DNA from: Candidatus Methanocorpusculum equi
Lineage (GTDB): Archaea > Halobacteriota > Methanomicrobia > Methanomicrobiales > Methanocorpusculaceae
Direction of reading: 5' to 3'
DNA: 11,044 nt
NCBI GenBank assembly: GCA_018065685.1
Contig: JAGHSU010000038.1
Location: forward strand, 1 to 11,044
The notes beneath the pieces were generated by a model. It made no database searches. It had not been told where the DNA came from and worked only from the letters and a program-made list of their open reading frames with translations. The position numbers and the translations under genes are program-made. Positions 5,276 to 11,044 of the stretch are shown one piece after another; position 1 is the first letter of the stretch, and each line of letters begins with the position of its first letter.

Positions 5276-6319
5276 ATGCCGCAGACAACCCCGCACCTTA
5301 TCCGTTCGAACAGAAAAGCACCGAACTACAAACTCAGATTTATCATCCTCACAGCACTCGCTGCAGCATGCTTTCTGCTCTCCATCAGTGCAGGGAGATA
5401 TGGGATTACTCCCTATGAAGTCATACGGACTCTTTTTTCCGGCATCATCCCCTTTGACCAGATGACCTATGTTGACTGGAGTGCGGTCTTCAATGTCCGC
5501 CTCCCCCGCATCTGTGCTGCGTTTCTCGTGGGTGCCGCGCTTGCCACAGCAGGTGCCGCCTATCAGGGAATGTTTCAGAATCCTCTTGTCTCTCCGGACA
5601 TCCTCGGAGCATCCGCAGGTGCGGGATTTGGTGCGGCACTTGCCATTTTCACCCACCAGCCCCCGGTTCTAGTAACAGTCTTCGCATTCACGGGCGCTAT
5701 CATAGCGGTCTTTGCAGCATACACGGTGAGCCGTCTTGCCAAAGGAAATGCAACCCTTTCCCTGGTGCTTGGGGGAGTTCTTGTAGGCGGCCTTTTTGCA
5801 GCAGGCACCTCGTACATAAAACTGGTCGCAGACACCGCAAACCAGCTGCCTGAAATTACGTATTGGCTGATGGGAGGACTTGCCGGAATTCAGACGTCAG
5901 ATGTCATCTTTGCCCTCATCGGAATTGCGATTGGCATCATCCCGCTGATAATTCTCCGGTGGCAGTTAAATGTTTTAACCTTAGGTGATGACGAGGCACG
6001 CAGTCTCGGCGTGAACACGCGGCGTCTGCGGCTGATTACCATAATCTGTGCAACACTCATCACCGCAGTTGCGGTCTCTGTCTCAGGCATCATCGGATGG
6101 ATTGGCCTTGTCATCCCGCACTTCTGCCGGATGATCTTCGGCTACGATTACCGGAGACTTATCCCTGCTGCAATTATTTTCGGCGGGGCGTTTCTGATTC
6201 TGGTCGATGATGTGGCACGAACTGCCGCATCTACCGAGATTCCCATTGGAATTCTTACCGCATTTATCGGGGCACCCATCTTTGCGTGGCTTTTGATTTC
6301 AGGAGGGAAACGGTCATGA
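5276..6319 (+). CDS. FecCD/BtuC-family ABC importer permease
   Basis: A 347-residue polytopic inner-membrane protein of the type II importer permease family, which moves iron chelates, haem or corrinoids. The signatures are clear: NVRLPRI after the first helix, then GAALATAGAAYQGMFQNPLVSPDILGASAGAGFGA (described, continuous over residues 83-123), WLMGGLAG in the middle, the coupling-helix segment LGDDEARSLGV that contacts the ATPase, and SGIIGWIGLVIPHFCR. It ends with EIPIGILTAFIGAPIFAWLL. The length matches BtuC/FecC (about 320-350), with ten helices expected. A short charged N-terminal tail precedes the first helix. The upstream ribosome-binding site is weak, and a TATA box nearby suggests a short leader. 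Its stop overlaps the start of the ATPase gene. A single permease gene implies a homodimer. Substrate is unknown: no binding-protein gene is in the window. Confidence 0.95.
   Translation: MPQTTPHLIRSNRKAPNYKLRFIILTALAAACFLLSISAGRYGITPYEVIRTLFSGIIPFDQMTYVDWSAVFNVRLPRICAAFLVGAALATAGAAYQGMFQNPLVSPDILGASAGAGFGAALAIFTHQPPVLVTVFAFTGAIIAVFAAYTVSRLAKGNATLSLVLGGVLVGGLFAAGTSYIKLVADTANQLPEITYWLMGGLAGIQTSDVIFALIGIAIGIIPLIILRWQLNVLTLGDDEARSLGVNTRRLRLITIICATLITAVAVSVSGIIGWIGLVIPHFCRMIFGYDYRRLIPAAIIFGGAFLILVDDVARTAASTEIPIGILTAFIGAPIFAWLLISGGKRS
6301..6306 (+). promoter_or_regulatory. ribosome-binding site that fixes the ATPase start
   Basis: AGGAGG, inside the last codons of the permease gene, lies nine bases before ATG 6316. 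It is the strongest such site in the window. It decides in favour of 6316 over an upstream in-frame start at 6286. Confidence 0.75.
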
Positions 6320-7200
6320 AGCACTATCCGGAAAACCCGGAAACACCTTTCAAATCCCGTACTGCAGAGACATCTGCTGCAGTCTCTTCAGAGGCACGGT
6401 CTTCAGATGTACTGTCGCTTTCAGATGTCACCTACCGCTACGGAAAACGACAGGCGGATGTGCTGAAAGGCGTCTCGTTTGCGGCAAAGCCGGGCGATTT
6501 CATCGCAGTTCTCGGTCCGAACGGGGTCGGGAAAAGTACGATGTTTAAGTGCCTTCTCGGCTTTTTCAAGACCTACGGCGGGGATATCCGGCTTGGGGGA
6601 AAAGATATCAGAACGCTCTCACATAAAGAAATTGCAAAGCAGATCGCCTATATTCCGCAGTCCACGTATCCGACATTTAATTACGAGGTGCTCGATGTTG
6701 TCCTGATGGGGATGACCGCGCAGCTTTCAGCTCTCTCATCACCAAAGAAGGAACATACGAGGCGTGCTGAGGAGGCACTGAAAAGTCTGGGTATCGGGCA
6801 TCTTGCCCATGCCGGTTTTGGCGAAATCAGCGGCGGCGAGCGGCAGCTTGTCCTCATTGCCCGTGCTCTCGTGCAGGATGCAAAGATTCTCATAATGGAT
6901 GAGCCGACGGCAAATCTTGATTACGGAAACCAGTTCCGGGTGATGTGCCGCGTGGAAGCGCTGGCACATGAGGGGTACGTTGTTGTCCTTTCGACACATA
7001 ACCCTGAGCATGCATTTTTGTATGCGGACCGTGTGCTGATTTTAAACGGGGGAGAGGTGACTGCAGACGGTGCTCCAGATGCGGTTCTGGATGAGGATAT
7101 GATGCGTCAGGTGTACGGAATTGATGTGTCGATTAAGGAGTTCTCCGACGAGGAGGGGACACACCGGGTGTGTGTTCCAAAACGGGGAGGGGGATTCTAA
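6316..7200 (+). CDS. ABC transporter ATPase of FecE/BtuD type
   Basis: A 294-residue cytoplasmic ATPase that should dimerise and drive the permease encoded just upstream. All catalytic elements are present: Walker A GPNGVGKST at residues 67-75, Q-loop Gln115 (AYIPQS), signature ISGGERQ at 171-177, Walker B ILIMDEP at 191-197 with D-loop NLD at 200-202, and switch His228 (STHNPEHA). The sequence after the signature resembles other FecE/BtuD proteins. The first 31 residues are a Ser/Ala/Glu-rich extension before the usual start LSLSDVTYRYG; most relatives lack it. The ATG overlaps the permease stop (ATGA), so translation is coupled. There is no obvious terminator before the next gene, but the 71-base gap and different function suggest that gene is separate. 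Confidence 0.95.
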   Translation: MKHYPENPETPFKSRTAETSAAVSSEARSSDVLSLSDVTYRYGKRQADVLKGVSFAAKPGDFIAVLGPNGVGKSTMFKCLLGFFKTYGGDIRLGGKDIRTLSHKEIAKQIAYIPQSTYPTFNYEVLDVVLMGMTAQLSALSSPKKEHTRRAEEALKSLGIGHLAHAGFGEISGGERQLVLIARALVQDAKILIMDEPTANLDYGNQFRVMCRVEALAHEGYVVVLSTHNPEHAFLYADRVLILNGGEVTADGAPDAVLDEDMMRQVYGIDVSIKEFSDEEGTHRVCVPKRGGGF

Positions 7201-7240
7201 CCGGGGGTTGATGCGGGGTGTTCTTTGCGGGAAGACATCC

Positions 7241-7267
7241 TTAAGTACAAGTAAATACAAATATATA
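7241..7267 (+). promoter_or_regulatory. A/T-rich promoter region before the HdeD-like gene
   Basis: The 30 bases before ATG 7272 are A/T-rich. TTAAGTAC at 7241-7248 is spaced correctly for a leaderless start. AAATATATA at 7259-7267 is a better TATA match but too close to the ATG unless the true start lies downstream. No clear ribosome-binding site is present. Confidence 0.3.
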
Positions 7268-7271
7268 ATTT

Positions 7272-7835
7272 ATGACAGAAACTACTGTTACACCGAATGT
7301 TGCGTTTGGTGCCCTTATTGGAAAGGGTGTCTTACTCATCATCCTCGGTGTCTTAATCGGAGTGTTTACTCTTGCCTCAACATTTGTGGCAGTAACGATG
7401 CTCTCCATTCTTCTGATCTTCCTCGGAGTTGCCTTACTCTGCGGCGGAACAAGCTTTGGTAAAAGCGGAGTTGTAGCGGTTGTATTAGGAATGCTGGTTA
7501 TTATCCTCGGTATTATTACCCTGGTAAACCCCGCAGTATTCGAGGTATTCCTCGTCTACTTCATTGCAGCAGTAGCAGTAATCAACGGAATCTTCAGCCT
7601 TGTTACCGGAATCATGGGAGCAGGTACCGGAAACCGTGTAATGAACATCATCATTGGTATCCTTGGAATTGCCGTAGGTATCGCAATCTTTGCATTATCC
7701 TTCACCCTGACCCCGGTTGTTATGGGCGTTGTCATTATGTACGTAATCGGTATCTTCCTGATTATCGTCGGTATCATTTCCATCATCCAGGCAATCCTGG
7801 TGAAATCCGCAGAGAAGAAGGCAATCGCAGCCTGA
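7272..7835 (+). CDS. HdeD/DUF308-family six-helix membrane protein
   Basis: A 187-residue, very hydrophobic protein made of three helix-hairpin repeats. Similar Gly-rich segments recur at residues 18-40 (GVLLIILGVLIGV), 67-88 (VVAVVLGMLVIILGIITLV) and 124-146 (MNIIIGILGIAVGIAI), each followed by a second helix. This repeated 'lGil.iilGi' pattern is characteristic of the DUF308/HdeD family, in which E. coli HdeD is linked to acid resistance at high cell density. The archaeal role is unknown. The N-terminus is short and polar (MTETTVTPN) and the C-terminus is a Lys/Glu/Ala tail, both probably cytoplasmic. It stands alone with its own A/T-rich upstream region and a GC hairpin terminator. Family assignment rests on length and repeat pattern, not a search. 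Confidence 0.8.
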   Translation: MTETTVTPNVAFGALIGKGVLLIILGVLIGVFTLASTFVAVTMLSILLIFLGVALLCGGTSFGKSGVVAVVLGMLVIILGIITLVNPAVFEVFLVYFIAAVAVINGIFSLVTGIMGAGTGNRVMNIIIGILGIAVGIAIFALSFTLTPVVMGVVIMYVIGIFLIIVGIISIIQAILVKSAEKKAIAA

Positions 7836-7868
7836 ATCAGCTGATGCATTACTGTTGACATTTAACTA

Positions 7869-7887
7869 TCCGGATTTGTAGTCCGGA
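7869..7887 (+). other. small stem-loop after the HdeD-like gene
   Basis: TCCGGA (7869-7874) and TCCGGA (7882-7887) form a six-base-pair stem around a seven-base loop. It lies just before the stronger terminator hairpin at 7895 and may be part of the same 3' structure. Confidence 0.4.
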
Positions 7888-7894
7888 GTGAACC

Positions 7895-7928
7895 AGGCCC
7901 CGCCCAACCGGGGCCTTCACCTCTTTTA
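7895..7928 (+). terminator. GC-rich hairpin with T-rich tail after the HdeD-like gene
   Basis: AGGCCCC (7895-7901) pairs with GGGGCCT (7910-7916) around an eight-base loop. It is followed by TCACCTCTTTTA, and more T-rich sequence comes after. It is the most terminator-like stem on the plus strand here and ends the HdeD-like transcript about 60-90 bases after the stop. Confidence 0.6.
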
Positions 7929-8112
7929 TCTGATTGTTTTGTGTGAGTTGCAGGCAGCAGAGGTTTTTTCCTGCAGACCGGCTTGCGGTTCGAGTCGCAC
8001 GAAAGAACCGTGCTTCAGCTGCTGTACCTATGCTGCAGAGCGCCGGCACGCCCACAAATATTGCAGCCGCTGCGAGCTGTTGTCTTTAGCAGGCTCATTC
8101 CTTGCTATCCGC
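7929..8112. other. intergenic stretch without a recognisable gene
   Basis: Short open frames on both strands here look random in composition and lack start signals. The stretch contains an inverted repeat CGGTTC (7986-7991) / GAACCG (8005-8010) enclosing 13 bases, a T6 run near 7965-7970, and several CAGC/GCTG motifs that could fold locally. No tRNA-like cloverleaf could be completed. It separates two convergent transcripts (plus-strand HdeD-like gene and minus-strand MFS gene). Confidence 0.6.
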
Positions 8113-8140
8113 AATTAAAAGAACCGCAGTCCCCGCGGTT
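8113..8140 (-). terminator. intrinsic-type terminator of the minus-strand MFS gene
   Basis: On the minus strand the stop codon is followed at once by AACCGC (complement of 8140-8135), a seven-base loop, GCGGTT (complement of 8127-8122), then CTTTTAATT. A six-pair GC-rich stem plus a T-tail directly after the stop fits a terminator for the MFS transcript. Confidence 0.65.
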
Positions 8141-9433
8141 TTACCCCTGTAACTTCCCGCCGCCGTTTTCTGCCTCACTCTTCTTTTGGCGCATCATCCG
8201 GATGCCAAGCACCACTGCCAGAACGGCAGCAAGACCGGTTGCAATCCATAGGAACGGATTCATCATAAACACATCCGGAGAGAGGACCTTACAGATTCCG
8301 GCGATGGTCGGTTCAACGGTACTGCCGATTTTTTTGATAACATACAGGATAGAGAAGAACGCGGTAAACTTTGCAGCCCCTGACATATCCACCACAGTCA
8401 TGGAAAGAAGAGGTCCTATTGCGGCAGCTGCAAGCGTTGCCGGTATCAGTAAGAGAATGACAACCGGAATGGTCTGCGGGCTTAGAAGCGGGGAAAATAT
8501 CAGGGTGATTACCGCAAACACTGCCGCCAGAAGGAGCATTTTTGATTTGAATCTGGTAATTACCAGCCCGCAGGTCAGAGCCCCTGCCACAAAGACGGCG
8601 CCGTAAAATGAAAGGGCAAGTGTTCCGCTTGTGCCAAATTCCAGCTGGAAATACCAGGGAAGCGCTGAATATGCTACGTTTTCGCATATGCCGCAGAGGA
8701 AAAAGAAGGGGAGGAGCAGATAGAACAGTTTGCAGGTCAGCAGCTCTTTTGCGACGGATATAAGAGAGAGTTTTTCAGTCTCTTCCTCTTTCTTTTCCGG
8801 CCCGGCAGCATCTGAAATTTCATCGGGCAGTACTTTTTTCTGCTTTGAAATGAAGAAGATAAGAGGAAGGGTGATGAGTCCTGCAGTACCAAGAATCAGA
8901 AACACGGAATCAGCCGGAAGGGATGCAGTGATTCCAAAGATGGCAGGGAAGAGGAAGATACTGACTGCCGAACCGCAGCAGGAAACTGCGCCGGCAGCAA
9001 CAGCTGCAGCTTTTTTGTCAATGATGGTCAGAAGCGCTCCAAACATGATGGTGTATCCGACACCGGAGCTTCCAAGTCCGAAGAGAAGCACATAACAGAT
9101 GATAAGCCCGGGAATAGTCGGGAAAAAGAACATGCCAAACAAACCTGCGGTACATGCGGCTGCACTGAATAAGAGAATGCGGTTTGGAGATATTTTCAGG
9201 GCAAGAGCACCGAAAACAGGAATTGCAGCAATGCTTGCCAGTCTTGCCATTGACGGGAAGAAAGAGGCTGCTGCCGCATCAAGCCTGCAGACTTCTTCAA
9301 TCCACGATGACATGTAGCCGGCATTTATCATGACGGCACTGAAAAAACCGGAGGCCAGCGTTGCGGCGACGATGATTAAAACCGAACGCAGAACTCTTCC
9401 CGTGCTGAAACAGGGTGCTGTATCATTACTCAT
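8141..9433 (-). CDS. MFS transporter, 12-helix type
   Basis: A 430-residue membrane protein with two six-helix halves separated by a charged cytoplasmic loop at about residues 196-228 (rich in Lys and Glu). The first helix begins near residue 16. A long GYMSSWIEEVCRLDAAAASFFPSMARLASIAAIPVFGAL segment (described, residues 39-77) resembles the loop 1-helix 2 region of monocarboxylate/oxalate-formate antiporter-like proteins, followed by the short loop LKISPNR in place of a canonical motif A. The family is clear but the subfamily is only a guess, and substrate is unknown. The ATG start has no strong ribosome-binding site; a TATA-like TTAATACTAT region (9466-9475) lies 33-42 bases away, suggesting a short leader. 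It is divergent from the DHA2 gene at 9627 and convergent with the HdeD-like gene; a terminator hairpin directly follows its stop. Confidence 0.85.
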   Translation of the reverse strand: MSNDTAPCFSTGRVLRSVLIIVAATLASGFFSAVMINAGYMSSWIEEVCRLDAAAASFFPSMARLASIAAIPVFGALALKISPNRILLFSAAACTAGLFGMFFFPTIPGLIICYVLLFGLGSSGVGYTIMFGALLTIIDKKAAAVAAGAVSCCGSAVSIFLFPAIFGITASLPADSVFLILGTAGLITLPLIFFISKQKKVLPDEISDAAGPEKKEEETEKLSLISVAKELLTCKLFYLLLPFFFLCGICENVAYSALPWYFQLEFGTSGTLALSFYGAVFVAGALTCGLVITRFKSKMLLLAAVFAVITLIFSPLLSPQTIPVVILLLIPATLAAAAIGPLLSMTVVDMSGAAKFTAFFSILYVIKKIGSTVEPTIAGICKVLSPDVFMMNPFLWIATGLAAVLAVVLGIRMMRQKKSEAENGGGKLQG

Positions 9434-9465
9434 AACAGGTCTTAGATGTCATATCTGTTTGACTG

Positions 9466-9475
9466 TTAATACTAT
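9466..9475 (-). promoter_or_regulatory. possible TATA box of the minus-strand MFS gene
   Basis: On the minus strand this reads ATAGTATTAA, ending about 33 bases before the ATG (9433-9431). Spacing predicts a leader of about 10 bases. The consensus match is moderate. Confidence 0.35.
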
Positions 9476-9593
9476 GAACATTTCTTTTTGTATTTCTATC
9501 TGTATTTCTCTTTGCCGGCGGCCGTATCCTATAACGGTTGTATCCTGCGGGTTATCCTTGTGTCCTGCTGATTATCTGCTGTACAGAGATAAT

Positions 9594-9601
9594 CTTATAA
9601 T
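9594..9601 (+). promoter_or_regulatory. TATA box of the second DHA2 exporter, probable leaderless mRNA
   Basis: CTTATAAT lies 26-33 bases before ATG 9627, with purine-rich AGAGATAAT just upstream in the position of a BRE. The spacing puts the transcription start at or next to the ATG. This agrees with the lack of any ribosome-binding site and with the in-frame TGA at 9621-9623, which blocks an upstream start. Confidence 0.55.
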
Positions 9602-9626
9602 TCCTGAGATGAAAATAATATGAACA

Positions 9627-11044
9627 ATGGGTTCACATACACTTCAGTCAAAAGGAGCAATCGCTTTAATCATCGTCTCAGCGGCCCTTGCCATGTTCAT
9701 GTCGGCACTCGACGGAACGATTGTAAACATTGCTCTCCCGACCATCTCCTCGGACTTTGGTCTTACCACTTCAACGGTCTCATGGGTATCTACCATCTAC
9801 CTTCTGGTGTCCGCCGGTTCATTCTTCCTGATGGGAAAGCTCATAAATGTTGCCGGATACAAAAAAATCTTCATCTTAGGATTCCTTCTCTTCACCTTAG
9901 GCTCTTTTGCCTGCGGATTTTTGCCGGTCGTCCTCGGGTCCTTCCCTCTTCTGCTGGTATCCCGTGTATTCCAGGCACTTGGAGGAAGTATCATGATTGT
10001 TATCGCCCCCGCGATTATCTCGAACTATCTCCCTGAAGAAAAACAGGCAAAAGGACTCGCCATTGTGATGATGCTGGCAAGTCTTGCAACAGCACTGGGT
10101 CCCACCATCGGAGGGCTTGTTACCGAGTACCTCAACTGGAGCTGGATTTTCTTCATCAACGTCCCGGTAGGCATCTTTGCAGTCATTCTCGGATTCCTCG
10201 TGTTCCTCAGAGAATCCGATGAAAAGAAGGCCACAATGAAAGGATTTGACGGCGTCGGCGCAGGTTTAATCTTTGTAGGACTCGCAGCACTTCTCTTCCT
10301 GTTTTCAGAAGGCGCCTCGCTTGGCTGGGCATCTCTTCCGGTCATCCTCTCGATGGTCCTGACTGTTGTCGGAATCGGCGGATTCATCATCCGCGAGCAC
10401 AAGGCGCGTGACCCGGTCCTTGACCTCAGATTCTTCAGAAATCCGTCATTTGTGCTTATAGTGGTCATAATTGCCATGCTCTTCGGCATATTTGCCGGAG
10501 CAAACTATCTTCTCCCGTTCTACCTGCAGCTGATTCAGGGTCTTTCCGCATTCAACGCAGGACTGATCCTAACAGCCTTATCTATCGGACTTATGATAGC
10601 AGGATTTATCGCAGGACAGGTGTACATGAAGCTTATCGGAAAACTGAAGTATCTCCTGATGGGAGGAACGCTCCTTGTTGCCGCGGGCTTTTTCCTGCTA
10701 TCCCGCCTTCATCCATGGTCGGGACTTGGCATTGTTATCGCAGGTCTTGTGTTAATCGGGCTTGGACTCGGATTTACCACGGTGCCTATTACCACAATGA
10801 TTTTAAAGAGTGCTCCGCAGGAGAAGGCAGGGATGGCTTCGTCGATTTCAAGTCTCATGCGGTTTGCGCCGATGACCATCGGCATTGCTGTATTCAATAT
10901 TATCCTGATAGCAGGTGTTAAGTATCTGGCAGGGATAAACGGCATCGTTTCAAAACCGCCGGCAGATATCGCGGCAAACCTCCTGACCACGGGATTTGAC
11001 CTTTGTTTCTTCATCGGAATGCTGCTCGCTGTTGCTGTCTTTAT
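9627..11044 (+). CDS. MFS exporter, DHA2 (14-helix) family, partial at window end
   Basis: At least 472 codons stay open to the window edge, so the C-terminus is missing, probably only a few residues to a few dozen. Family motifs: SALDGTIVNIALP at residues 26-38 (motif D1, one Asp in helix 1), GKLINVAGYKK at 70-80 (motif A), and ATALGPTIGG at 154-163 (motif C), followed by WSWIFFINVPVG. These mark a proton-driven exporter of the EmrB/QacA type. The ATG at 9627 is the first possible start after an in-frame TGA and fits a leaderless promoter. It is a paralogue of the exporter at 2158: same motif order, shared GASLGW near the middle, similar FILGF segment in helix 3. It differs in having only one Asp in helix 1, where the other has two. 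Substrate is unknown. It is divergent from the minus-strand MFS gene, with a 193-base shared upstream region. Confidence 0.93.
   Translation, partial: MGSHTLQSKGAIALIIVSAALAMFMSALDGTIVNIALPTISSDFGLTTSTVSWVSTIYLLVSAGSFFLMGKLINVAGYKKIFILGFLLFTLGSFACGFLPVVLGSFPLLLVSRVFQALGGSIMIVIAPAIISNYLPEEKQAKGLAIVMMLASLATALGPTIGGLVTEYLNWSWIFFINVPVGIFAVILGFLVFLRESDEKKATMKGFDGVGAGLIFVGLAALLFLFSEGASLGWASLPVILSMVLTVVGIGGFIIREHKARDPVLDLRFFRNPSFVLIVVIIAMLFGIFAGANYLLPFYLQLIQGLSAFNAGLILTALSIGLMIAGFIAGQVYMKLIGKLKYLLMGGTLLVAAGFFLLSRLHPWSGLGIVIAGLVLIGLGLGFTTVPITTMILKSAPQEKAGMASSISSLMRFAPMTIGIAVFNIILIAGVKYLAGINGIVSKPPADIAANLLTTGFDLCFFIGMLLAVAVF

Noticed and set aside
6286..6315. Upstream in-frame start for the ATPase
   Set aside because: It would overlap the permease by 34 bases and lacks a ribosome-binding site, whereas AGGAGG is ideally placed for ATG 6316.
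7980..8010. GGTTCGAGTC string resembling a tRNA T-arm
   Set aside because: The flanking bases pair only over four positions, and no acceptor, D or anticodon stems could be placed around it.
7888..8606. Plus-strand open frames in and after the HdeD-like gene's 3' spacer
   Set aside because: They run through the terminator hairpins or lie antisense to the minus-strand MFS gene and have Arg/Cys/Ser-rich random composition.
9620..10036. Plus-strand 138-codon open frame
   Set aside because: It is a shifted frame of the second DHA2 exporter. The true frame, starting at 9627, shows all family motifs and stays open to the window end.

Overview
The window looks like chromosomal DNA of a methanogenic archaeon, most likely in Methanomicrobiales (something like Methanocorpusculum). 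This is inferred from gene content and signal style, not from a search. Its first two genes match the S-adenosylmethionine by-product salvage pair known from methanogens (5'-deoxyadenosine/methylthioadenosine deaminase plus a 6-oxopurine-type phosphorylase). Several genes have TATA-like boxes about 25-35 bases before the start codon with almost no leader. Gene ends are often marked by T-runs of the type tttttattttt. There is no rRNA, tRNA, CRISPR array, transposase or integrase, so this is an ordinary chromosomal stretch rich in transporters.

Layout from left to right. (1) 24-2005, plus: a two-gene operon of an MTAP/MTIP-type nucleoside phosphorylase and a DadD-type deaminase, with the junction overlapping or nearly overlapping. 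(2) 2158-3588, plus: a complete 14-helix DHA2-type MFS exporter, preceded by a T-rich tandem repeat. (3) 3841-4966, plus: an aldo/keto reductase fused to a two-cluster ferredoxin domain (COG1453 type), broken by a one-base frameshift in a run of eight A's; a perfect dyad lies over its likely promoter. (4) 4967-5275: an intergenic stretch with five 12-base tandem units and a 10-bp perfect inverted repeat. (5) 5276-7200, plus: a FecCD/BtuC-type permease and its ATPase, overlapping by ATGA, with no substrate-binding protein in view. (6) 7272-7835, plus: an HdeD/DUF308-like six-helix membrane protein. (7) 7836-8140: no convincing gene; it holds a terminator hairpin for each strand. (8) 8141-9433, minus: a 12-helix MFS transporter. 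(9) 9627 to the window end, plus: a second DHA2 exporter, divergent from (8) and cut off by the window edge.

The salvage pair acts as one pathway: the deaminase converts 5'-deoxyadenosine or methylthioadenosine to the inosine form, and the phosphorylase then releases hypoxanthine and a sugar 1-phosphate. The permease and ATPase form the inner-membrane part of a metal-chelate or corrinoid importer. The remaining genes are independent transport or membrane functions. The best candidates for follow-up are the frameshifted reductase-ferredoxin gene with a hairpin directly after its A-run, the dyad over its promoter, and the intergenic repeat block that reads as an acidic DEEA-repeat tail on the minus strand. 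I found no clear sign of a wholly new multi-gene system.
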